From: Paracoccaceae bacterium
GTDB taxonomy: Bacteria > Pseudomonadota > Alphaproteobacteria > Rhodobacterales > Rhodobacteraceae
Assembly: GCA_007129775.1 (NCBI GenBank)
Contig: SKUV01000195.1
Span: forward strand, 1 to 7,675
Direction of reading: 5' to 3'
DNA: 7,675 nucleotides
The translations under genes were made by a program, and so were the position numbers. Under the pieces are notes generated by a model. That model saw nothing but the letters and a program-made list of their open reading frames with translations. It was not told the DNA's origin and did not search any database. How positions within the stretch are numbered: the first letter of the stretch is position 1; every line of letters starts with the position of its first letter. This document shows, in pieces, positions 1 through 5,603 of this stretch.

Positions 1-527
1 AGGCCCGCGCGCAGCGCCTCGGCCGCGTCCATCCGCTCGCCCGTCAGGATCATGTCGAGCGCGCGGCCCGTGCCCACCAGCCGCGCCAGCCGCTGGGTGC
101 CGCCCCCGCCGGGGATCAGGCCCAGCGCGGTTTCCGGCAGCCCGAAGCTGGCGTCAGCGGCGGCGATGCGGATATCGGCGGCCAGCGCCAGTTCCAGCCC
201 GCCGCCGAGGCAATAGCCGTGCAGCGCCGCGATCACCGGCTTTTCGGCATCCGCCACCGCGCTGATCCAGCGCATGGCGGCAAGGCGGGCATGGGCCTCC
301 ATCGCCGTTTCCGGCGCGCGTTTTTCGCGAATGTCGGCGCCCACGCAGAAGGCCCGATCGCCATTGCCGGCCAGCACGATGGCGCGCACCGCCGGGTCGG
401 CCTCCATCGCCGCCACGGCCTGCGGCAGCCCCTCGCGCAGGGCGTCGTTGACGGCGTTCATCGCCTCGGGCCGGTTCAGGATGATCCAGCCCACGCCCTC
501 GCGGGTCTCGGTTTCAAGGATGCTCAT
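1..527 (-). CDS. Enoyl-CoA hydratase/isomerase (crotonase family), 3' end beyond window
   Basis: Crotonase-fold enzyme expected to add water across the double bond of a 2-enoyl-CoA in the cytoplasm. I translated 175 codons from the ATG at 527; the C-terminal part (usually about 85 more residues) lies outside the window. Visible motifs are the N-terminal ILNRPEAMNAV (16-26), the first oxyanion-hole segment FCVGADI (60-66), the second GYCLGGGLELALAADI (104-119), and LPETALGLIPGGGGTQRL (130-147). Glu112 and Glu132 are 20 residues apart, as are the two catalytic glutamates of rat mitochondrial hydratase (144 and 164), so hydratase chemistry is likely rather than isomerase only. The start overlaps the stop of the upstream CoA-ligase gene by four bases (ATGA, 524-527), which suggests translational coupling; an AAGG lies seven bases before the ATG. 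Substrate unknown. The family call is firm, the specific reaction is inferred. Confidence 0.93.
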   Translation of the reverse strand, partial: MSILETETREGVGWIILNRPEAMNAVNDALREGLPQAVAAMEADPAVRAIVLAGNGDRAFCVGADIREKRAPETAMEAHARLAAMRWISAVADAEKPVIAALHGYCLGGGLELALAADIRIAAADASFGLPETALGLIPGGGGTQRLARLVGTGRALDMILTGERMDAAEALRAG

Positions 528-2182
528 GCCCGTGCCTTTTTCCTGCGCTCGCTGTCCAGTGCAACGCCGGCGCGCAGCCGGTCCCATGTGGCGGGGCCGC
601 GACCGCGGTCGCGCAGGTCCTTTTTCTTGACCTTTTCCGACGGAGTGCGCGGCAGGTCGTCCACAGCCTCAAAGAACCGGGGCACCATGAAATAGGGCAT
701 CCGCGCATCGCACCATGCGACCAGTTCGGCCCAGTCCGGCGCGCCGGCGGCAGGCACCACAAAGGCCATCACCTCGTTCTCGCCGCCGTCCTCGTCGGCG
801 GGAACGCCGATGACGGCGCATTCGGCCACGGCGGGATGGGCGCGCACCACCGCCTCCACCTCGAAGCTGGAAATATTCTCGCCCCGGCGGCGCAGGGCGT
901 CCTTCACCCGATCGACGAAGTAATACCAGCCTTCGGCGTCGCGGCGCATGGCATCGCCGGTGTGAAACCACAGATAGCGCCAAGCCTCGACCGTCTTGTC
1001 AGGCATGCCGAAATAGCCATCGGACATGATGCCGGGCGCCTTGTTGCGCACCCATAGCTCGCCCGGCTGCCCCTCGGGCACATCCTCGCCGGTTTCCGGG
1101 TCCACGAGCCTAGCCTCGAACCATTGATCGACGAGGCAGCCCGAGGCACCGGCGGGGCGCGCGGCGCCCGGGGGCGTCATGAAGACGTTGGAAATCTCGG
1201 TCTGCCCGAAGCCGTCGACAAAGGCGATATCGCCGAAGCGCCCGGTGAAGACCGGCGCAAGGTCGGAGGGCAGCGGCGCGGCATATATGCAGCGCAGCCG
1301 GTGGTCCCGGTCATCCGCGCGCTCGGGCTGGGCGCAGATGAAGGCCATGGTCGCGCCCAGCAGGTTCGTCACCGTCGCCCCCGACCGCCGCGCCCGCCCG
1401 ATGAAATCGGAGGCCGAGAACCGCGGGTAGAGCACGCATTCCGCCCCCGCGATCAGCGTGGGATAGACCGTCAGGAACTGCGCATTGCCGTGGATCAGCG
1501 GAAAGCCCGTCATATAGACGTCATCGGCCGTCAGTTGCGTCAGTTGCACATCTTCCTCGGCGAAGAAGTGAAACTGCGAATGGGGCATGGCCACGGCCTT
1601 CGACGGCCCCGTGGTGCCCGAGGTGAAGAGGATCGCGGCCAGATCCTGCGGCGCCACCTTCGTGGCCGGGTCGGTGGCGTCGTCCGAGACCAGATCACCC
1701 CAGCGCAGCACCTCCATCCGGGCAAGCGCGGGCGCCGGGCCGTCGCCCACCAGAACGACGGTCGAGAGCCCCGGCAGATCGCTTTCGATCTCGGGCAGGC
1801 GCGCGGCAAGCCCGGGCGTGGTGATCACCATGCGCACATCCGCGAGCCGCAGCGGATGGGTCAGGAACGCGCCCTTGTAGGCATCCGAGACCGCCACCTC
1901 CACCGCGCCGAGGGTCTGAAGCCCAAACCATGCAAAGATGAACTCCGGGCAATTGGGCAGAAAGAGCGCCACCCGGTCGCCCTTGCCCACGCCTTGTGCG
2001 GCCAGCCCGTTGGCCAGCCGAAAGGCCATCTGGGCGGTCTCGGCAAAGCTCCAGCCTGGCCCGTCATCGCCCCAGCGCAGCCATGTCTTGCCCCCGCGCG
2101 TGGCCGCCTGATGGCGCAGCACATGGGGCAGCGTCCAGTGCGCGCGCGGAAATGTGGGCGTGAAATGCGGGAAGGTCAGCAT
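524..2182 (-). CDS. AMP-forming acyl-CoA ligase (CaiC-like, ANL superfamily)
   Basis: A 552-residue cytoplasmic ligase that should activate a carboxylic acid to its CoA thioester through an acyl-adenylate. The family motifs occur in order: P-loop FTSGTTGPSK (186-195), GFGQTE (324-329), WFHTGD (405-410), the hinge region around YFVDRVKDALRRRGENIS (421-438), and the C-terminal lysine motif TPSEKVKKKDLR (513-524) with Lys517 as the likely adenylation lysine. The segment GDRVALFLPNCPEFIFAWFG (68-87) closely resembles E. coli CaiC (crotonobetaine/carnitine-CoA ligase), but that does not establish carnitine as substrate. The usual Gly just before the catalytic Lys is Glu here. Length is normal for the family. 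The ATG shares one base with the stop of the upstream hydrolase gene (TGATG, 2180-2184), and no strong ribosome site precedes it, so coupled translation is likely. Its own stop overlaps the hydratase start. Confidence 0.94.
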   Translation of the reverse strand: MLTFPHFTPTFPRAHWTLPHVLRHQAATRGGKTWLRWGDDGPGWSFAETAQMAFRLANGLAAQGVGKGDRVALFLPNCPEFIFAWFGLQTLGAVEVAVSDAYKGAFLTHPLRLADVRMVITTPGLAARLPEIESDLPGLSTVVLVGDGPAPALARMEVLRWGDLVSDDATDPATKVAPQDLAAILFTSGTTGPSKAVAMPHSQFHFFAEEDVQLTQLTADDVYMTGFPLIHGNAQFLTVYPTLIAGAECVLYPRFSASDFIGRARRSGATVTNLLGATMAFICAQPERADDRDHRLRCIYAAPLPSDLAPVFTGRFGDIAFVDGFGQTEISNVFMTPPGAARPAGASGCLVDQWFEARLVDPETGEDVPEGQPGELWVRNKAPGIMSDGYFGMPDKTVEAWRYLWFHTGDAMRRDAEGWYYFVDRVKDALRRRGENISSFEVEAVVRAHPAVAECAVIGVPADEDGGENEVMAFVVPAAGAPDWAELVAWCDARMPYFMVPRFFEAVDDLPRTPSEKVKKKDLRDRGRGPATWDRLRAGVALDSERRKKARA

Positions 2183-3066
2183 CAGGCTTGCCTGCGGAAA
2201 TGGGTGATCAGGGCTTTTGCGGTCTCAGCCGGGGCCTGTTCGGGGAACCAGTGGCCGCCCGGCGCGGTGGCGGTAGACAGTCGGGTGCAGCGCGCCTCCC
2301 ACAGGGCGCGGATATCGAACAGCGTCTGCATGATGCCCTCCGCCCCCCAGAGCGCGAGCACCGGCATTTCCAGCTTGCGGTGCAAATCCGCCGCGTCATG
2401 CTCCAGATCGATCGAGGCGCCGGCGCGGTAATCCGAACACCACGCCGAAATCGCCTCGGGCGGGCGCCAGCAGCGGCGGTAATCGGCCAGAAGCTCCGGG
2501 TCGAAATCCTGCAACCCGATGCCGCCGACCGAGGCGAGGCAGGATTCGTAAAAGAAATCCGGGTCCGCCCCGATCATCCGTTCGGGCAGGGGCGCCTTGG
2601 CCGGCAGAAAATACCATTGCCAATAGGTCTGGGCGAGCCGCTTGGTCACCCGGTCATACATGTCATAGGTGGGCACGATATCCAGAACCGCCAGATGGCT
2701 GACCCGGTCGGACCAGTCGAGCGCGAGCCGATGCGCCGTGCGCGCGCCCCGGTCATGGCCGGCCACGGCGAATCGCTCATGCCCCAGCGCAGCCATCAGC
2801 CTTGCCTGATCGGCGGCCATCGCGCGGAAGGAATAGGTCGCGTGATCGGGCGCGCAGGCGGGTTTGTCGCTGTCGCCATAACCACGCAGATCGGCGCAGA
2901 CCACCGTGAACCCCGCATCGACCAGACGCGGCGCCACATGGGCCCATTCCGCGAGGTTCTGGGGATAGCCATGCAGCAACAGCACCGCCGGCCCCTGCCC
3001 GCCGTGAACACAATTGATCGTCACCTCGCCGGTGTCGATGCGCCTGCGCGTGAAGCCTTCGAACAC
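2182..3066 (-). CDS. Fluoroacetate/haloacetate dehalogenase-family alpha/beta hydrolase
   Basis: Cytoplasmic alpha/beta hydrolase with an Asp nucleophile, of the family that splits the carbon-halogen bond of 2-haloacids to give 2-hydroxyacids. Residues are numbered from the GTG at 3066 (294 aa). Visible are HGYPQ (32-36), nucleophile motif GHDRGAR with Asp105, Arg106 and Arg109 in the positions that bind the substrate carboxylate, acid Asp129 in LDIVPTY, cap-domain YWQW (148-151), DYRAGA with Tyr213, and catalytic His272 in GGHWFPE. Compared from memory with Rhodopseudomonas FAcD (Asp110, Asp134, His280), the triad and both arginines are kept. The halide-pocket His155 is Gln150 and pocket Trp185 is Val180; Trp156 and Tyr219 are kept. 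The GTG has a strong GGGAGGAG ahead of it and gives a family-like N-terminus (FEGFTRRRI). An upstream in-frame ATG at 3138 would fall inside the likely promoter. First gene of a three-gene operon. An epoxide hydrolase is possible but less likely. Confidence 0.88.
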   Translation of the reverse strand: MFEGFTRRRIDTGEVTINCVHGGQGPAVLLLHGYPQNLAEWAHVAPRLVDAGFTVVCADLRGYGDSDKPACAPDHATYSFRAMAADQARLMAALGHERFAVAGHDRGARTAHRLALDWSDRVSHLAVLDIVPTYDMYDRVTKRLAQTYWQWYFLPAKAPLPERMIGADPDFFYESCLASVGGIGLQDFDPELLADYRRCWRPPEAISAWCSDYRAGASIDLEHDAADLHRKLEMPVLALWGAEGIMQTLFDIRALWEARCTRLSTATAPGGHWFPEQAPAETAKALITHFRRQA

Positions 3067-3068
3067 GT

Positions 3069-3076
3069 CTCCTCCC
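3069..3076 (-). promoter_or_regulatory. Ribosome binding site supporting the GTG start of the hydrolase
   Basis: On the minus strand GGGAGGAG is followed by AC and then GTG (3066-3064). This purine-rich site fits the 16S anti-Shine-Dalgarno sequence well, counting GGAGG with a four-base spacer. It supports a start 24 codons inside the longer ATG-initiated reading frame, whose ATG at 3138 has no comparable site. Confidence 0.75.
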
Positions 3077-3125
3077 GTCCTTTCCTGCTTGCGCACTTGC
3101 CCGGCAACCCGGCGCGCCTTTGCCC

Positions 3126-3154
3126 TTGACATGACCATTCTAACAACAGAATAT
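3126..3154 (+). promoter_or_regulatory. Weak candidate promoter for the EthD-TRAP operon
   Basis: A perfect -35 hexamer TTGACA (3126-3131) is followed after 17 bases by GAATAT (3149-3154), a three-of-six match to a -10 box. A second TTGACA at 3160-3165 has no good -10 box at normal spacing. Transcription would run divergently from the hydrolase operon. The -10 match is poor, so confidence is low. Confidence 0.3.
3137..3152. promoter_or_regulatory. Operator-like palindrome overlapping the -10 box
   Basis: ATTCT (3137-3141), six bases, AGAAT (3148-3152) form a perfect 5-bp inverted repeat. One arm is most of the putative -10 box of the minus-strand promoter. Its place between two divergent operons fits a repressor site that could control both. 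The arms are short, so chance cannot be excluded, and the binding protein is not encoded in this window. Confidence 0.4.
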
Positions 3155-3166
3155 CTTTCTTGACAA
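3137..3166 (-). promoter_or_regulatory. Sigma-70-type promoter for the hydrolase-ligase-hydratase operon
   Basis: Read on the minus strand, TTGTCA (3166-3161) and TAGAAT (3142-3137) are each one base from the consensus -35 and -10 boxes and are separated by 18 bases. Transcription would start near 3130, leaving about 64 bases of leader before the GTG at 3066. The box lies in an AT-rich patch (roughly 3131-3160) that stands out from the GC-rich surroundings. No start site has been mapped; this is a motif-based call. Confidence 0.6.
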
Positions 3167-3227
3167 CGGGCAAACCGCGCCCGGGCGAAATACGCAGGCC
3201 TAACGCTTTCGGGGGAGGGAGCGTCGG

Positions 3228-3893
3228 ATGATCACACGCATCGGGGTTGCCCCGCGGCGGCCGGGCATGACCACGGCAGATTTTCAGGCCCATTGGGCCG
3301 GCCCCCACGCTGCGGCGGTGGCGCCACTGCCGGGGCTCGCGCGCTACTGGCAGAACCATGCGCTGCCGGAGGGCGAGGAGACGCTCTTGCCCTGGCCGGG
3401 CTTCGACGCCTGTTCGGAACTGGATTTTCCCGATGCCGCGATCATGGAGGCAGCCTTTGCCGGCCCGGGCTATTTCGACCGCGTGCAGCCTGATGAGGCG
3501 CGCTTTGTGGACAAGGCCGCCGGCGGGCTGATGCTGAGCCGGCGCGAGGTGATCCGCGGCAGCCCTGATCCCGGCGCCGGTGTGCGCCTGTGGCGGTTCC
3601 TGCGCGCCGCACCCGGGCGCGGGGCCGCTGAACTGACCGCAGCGCTGGCCGCCGCGCCCGCGCTTGACGCCGCGCAGGCGCAGGAGCTTTTCATCGCGCT
3701 GCCCGAGGCCGAGACTGGGCGCGCGCCCATCTTCGATGCCGCCGAAACCTTCTGGTTCGACGCGCCCGCCGCGGCGCTGGCGGCGCTCGGCAGCAGTGCG
3801 ATGCGGCAGCGCCTGTCGGCCCTGGCCGGGCTCGTGCGCGGCACCGAACACCTGCTGGCCCGGGTCATTCCCGTGCCGCCGCAGGCATCCTGA
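3228..3893 (+). CDS. EthD-like dimeric alpha/beta-barrel protein, probable tandem domain
   Basis: A 221-residue cytoplasmic protein without signal peptide or membrane segment. The N-terminal half (about 1-105) carries an EthD-type signature: a first strand, then RPGMTTADFQAHWAGPHAAA (11-30) and PGLARYWQNH (35-44). This ferredoxin-like fold usually dimerises into an alpha/beta barrel. The second half (about 118-215) starts again with a strand-like VRLWRFL and ends with HLLARVIPVP, suggesting a degenerate second copy of the fold, so one chain could form the whole barrel. EthD proteins accompany oxidative and acid catabolism genes but their biochemical role is mostly unknown; I cannot assign a reaction. 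The ATG has a good ribosome site (GGGAGGGAG, 3213-3221). The gene is first in the TRAP operon, 27 bases before dctP, which ties it to the imported substrate. Confidence 0.8.
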   Translation: MITRIGVAPRRPGMTTADFQAHWAGPHAAAVAPLPGLARYWQNHALPEGEETLLPWPGFDACSELDFPDAAIMEAAFAGPGYFDRVQPDEARFVDKAAGGLMLSRREVIRGSPDPGAGVRLWRFLRAAPGRGAAELTAALAAAPALDAAQAQELFIALPEAETGRAPIFDAAETFWFDAPAAALAALGSSAMRQRLSALAGLVRGTEHLLARVIPVPPQAS

Positions 3894-3920
3894 ACAGCAC
3901 CAGACCCAAGGGAGGATACC

Positions 3921-4934
3921 ATGCTGGACAGACTGACGAAGACCGGACTCGCCCTCGCGGCGGGCACCATGCTCGCCCTGCCCGCCACGGCGCAGGAGCA
4001 CAACTGGCGCGTGCAGGGCTTTCTGCCCGACGCCTTCGACATCAACGACCGGTTTCGTGACTTCGCCGCCGACCTGAACGAGAAATCGGGCGGCGCGATC
4101 GATATCGACTTCGTGCCCGTGGGTGCCGTCGTCGCCCCCACCGCCACGCTGGAGGCGATGCAGATGGGCGTGCTGACCGGCCATTTCACCGGCGCATCCT
4201 ACTTCGCCGCCGCCGATGCCGCCTTTGCCGTGGTCGGCGACACAATGGGCGCCTATGCCTCGTCGCACGATCAGGCGCGCTGGTTCACCGAAGGCGGCGG
4301 ACTGGAGATGATGCGCGAGCTTTACGCCGCCCATGGCGCGCATCTGATCGGCGTCTTCGTCTCGCCCGCAGAGGTGATCCCCTCGACCATCCCGCTCAAC
4401 AGCATCGACGATTTCAACGGCCTGCGCATCCGCTCGGTGGAAGGCACGGTATCGGACCTTTTCACCAAGTTGAATGCCGCGCCGGTGATCCTGCCGGGCA
4501 CCGAGGTCTTCAACGCGCTGCAGACCGGGGTTGTGGACGCAGTGGACTGGGCCTGGGTCGCGCTGAACGAACAGACCGGGCTTTACGACATCGCCCCCTA
4601 TTCCATCGAGGCCGGCCATTCCATGGGCGTGATGGAATTCTCGGTCAGCCAGTCGGCATGGAGCCGCCTCTCGCCCGAGCAGCAGGAACAGGTGGAGGCC
4701 GAATGGGCCGCCTTTTCCGACACGCTCTTCAACGAGTTTCAGGATGGCGAGGACGCCGCGCGCGAGCGCATCATCGAGGCCGGCACCAACGTGATCGTCT
4801 GGGATGACGAAGAGCGCGCGCGCCTGCGCGAGGTCACCAATCGGGTCTGGGACGAGGTCGCCACCCGCAGCCCGATGGCCGGCCGGATGGTCGAAAGCCA
4901 CCGCGCCTTCATGGCCGAGCTTTACGGCGACTGA
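3921..4934 (+). CDS. dctP: TRAP transporter periplasmic substrate-binding protein
   Basis: A 337-residue periplasmic solute receptor that captures an organic acid and delivers it to the DctQ-DctM membrane unit. A Sec signal peptide is clear: MLDRLTK, a hydrophobic stretch (8-20), then an ATA cleavage site around Ala24. The family core is GLRIRSVEG (167-175), where Arg171 is the likely carboxylate-binding arginine, followed by GTEVFNALQTGVVDAVDWAW (193-212). The Asp209-Trp210 pair in place of the more usual Asp-Gly-Gln-Glu run resembles the 2-oxoacid-binding TakP type, which suggests a small monocarboxylate (inference). A strong ribosome site AAGGGAGG (3908-3915) precedes the ATG by five bases. 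Length is normal. It lies downstream of the EthD-like gene, and two hairpins separate it from dctQ. Confidence 0.95.
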   Translation: MLDRLTKTGLALAAGTMLALPATAQEHNWRVQGFLPDAFDINDRFRDFAADLNEKSGGAIDIDFVPVGAVVAPTATLEAMQMGVLTGHFTGASYFAAADAAFAVVGDTMGAYASSHDQARWFTEGGGLEMMRELYAAHGAHLIGVFVSPAEVIPSTIPLNSIDDFNGLRIRSVEGTVSDLFTKLNAAPVILPGTEVFNALQTGVVDAVDWAWVALNEQTGLYDIAPYSIEAGHSMGVMEFSVSQSAWSRLSPEQQEQVEAEWAAFSDTLFNEFQDGEDAARERIIEAGTNVIVWDDEERARLREVTNRVWDEVATRSPMAGRMVESHRAFMAELYGD

Positions 4935-4955
4935 GGCCGCACCGCACCGCGCCCT

Positions 4956-4985
4956 GCCCGGCCCCGCCGATGCGCGGGGCCGGGC
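4956..4985 (+). terminator. GC-rich hairpin between dctP and dctQ (first of two)
   Basis: A perfect 12-bp stem (4956-4967 with 4974-4985) encloses a six-base loop, 21 bases after the dctP stop. No T-run follows, so it is more likely an mRNA-stabilising or attenuating structure than a full terminator. It would favour more binding protein than membrane subunits, a known need of TRAP operons. Confidence 0.65.
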
Positions 4986-4990
4986 CTTGT

Positions 4991-5012
4991 CAACCGCACC
5001 GCCGTGCGGTTG
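4991..5012 (+). terminator. Second hairpin between dctP and dctQ
   Basis: CAACCGCAC (4991-4999), loop CGCC, and GTGCGGTTG (5004-5012) form a perfect 9-bp stem followed by TTC and no longer T-run. It lies five bases after the first hairpin and 36 bases before the dctQ start. In tandem with the first stem it probably tunes read-through into dctQM or protects the dctP message. Confidence 0.6.
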
Positions 5013-5048
5013 TTCTGACCCAAACCCTCCGATCCGCGAAAGGCCGCC

Positions 5049-5603
5049 ATGACGATCATCGACAAGCTGAGCGAGGGGATCGCCCGTCTGCTGCTCTGGG
5101 TTCTGTTTGCGGTGGCGCTGCTGTCATGGATGGAGGTGGCGCTGCGCTACGGCTTTCGGGCGCCCACGGTCTGGGCGCCCGAGATCATCCGCGCGTTTTC
5201 GGCGGTGATCTTTCTCTTTGCGGGCTCGCTGGCCACGTCGCGCAACCTGCATATCCGAATCACGATCCTGCATGACAGGTTTCCCGCGGCGGGGCAGCGG
5301 GCAGTGGCCGCGCTCAGCCTGGTCGCGGCGGTGATCTTCGTGGGCGGGCTTCTCTACGGTGGCTGGAACCAGTTCGTGAATTCCGTCTGGCGCTTCAGCG
5401 GCGACCGCTGGACCCCCGAGATGACGGGCCGGGCGTGGAACGTCCCGCTGCCGCCGGTTACCCGCGGGCTCCTGGTGCTGGCCTGTATACTGCTGCTGGC
5501 GCAGGTGATCGTGACCTATGGCAAGCAGGTGCTGGGCCTGCCGCCGCGCCCGCCCGCGCCGGGGCGCGAAGAGGCCGCCCCCACCCGGGAGCGTAGCGCA
5601 TGA
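5049..5603 (+). CDS. dctQ: TRAP transporter small membrane subunit
   Basis: A 184-residue inner-membrane protein, the small permease subunit that pairs with DctM. Four hydrophobic segments can be seen at about 11-31, 45-65, 84-105 and 138-158. The loop after the second segment carries SRNLHIRITIL (64-74), and RAWNVPLPPVTRG (128-140) leads into the fourth segment; both match the pattern of this family. The C-terminal tail (164-184) is rich in proline and charged residues and is probably cytoplasmic. Only a weak ribosome site (AAAGG, 5039-5043) precedes the ATG, in keeping with lower expression than dctP. Its stop overlaps the dctM start by four bases (ATGA, 5600-5603). Confidence 0.93.
   Translation: MTIIDKLSEGIARLLLWVLFAVALLSWMEVALRYGFRAPTVWAPEIIRAFSAVIFLFAGSLATSRNLHIRITILHDRFPAAGQRAVAALSLVAAVIFVGGLLYGGWNQFVNSVWRFSGDRWTPEMTGRAWNVPLPPVTRGLLVLACILLLAQVIVTYGKQVLGLPPRPPAPGREEAAPTRERSA

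Larger units (their letters stand above)
3119..3174. repeat. Long-range inverted repeat flanking the divergent promoter patch
   Basis: TTTGCCC (3119-3125) and GGGCAAA (3168-3174) are perfect inverted repeats 42 bases apart, enclosing the AT-rich promoter region and the smaller palindrome. Inside, TTGACA occurs twice on the plus strand (3126-3131 and 3160-3165). The symmetry could mark two regulator half-sites or be coincidental. Confidence 0.35.

Noticed and set aside
1..2182. Carnitine pathway genes caiC and caiD
   Set aside because: The ligase resembles CaiC in part, but no CoA-transferase, carnitine transporter or reductase gene is present and the operon begins with a dehalogenase-like hydrolase. 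Substrate left open.
1124..2431. A 435-codon open frame on the plus strand opposite the CoA ligase
   Set aside because: Low-complexity Arg/Gly/His composition, no family motif, and antisense to a well-supported ligase.
3021..4901. A 626-codon open frame on the minus strand opposite the EthD-like gene and dctP
   Set aside because: Its translation is rich in Gly, Arg, His and Gln with no domain motif, and it lies antisense to two genes with clear family signatures. High GC keeps such frames open by chance.
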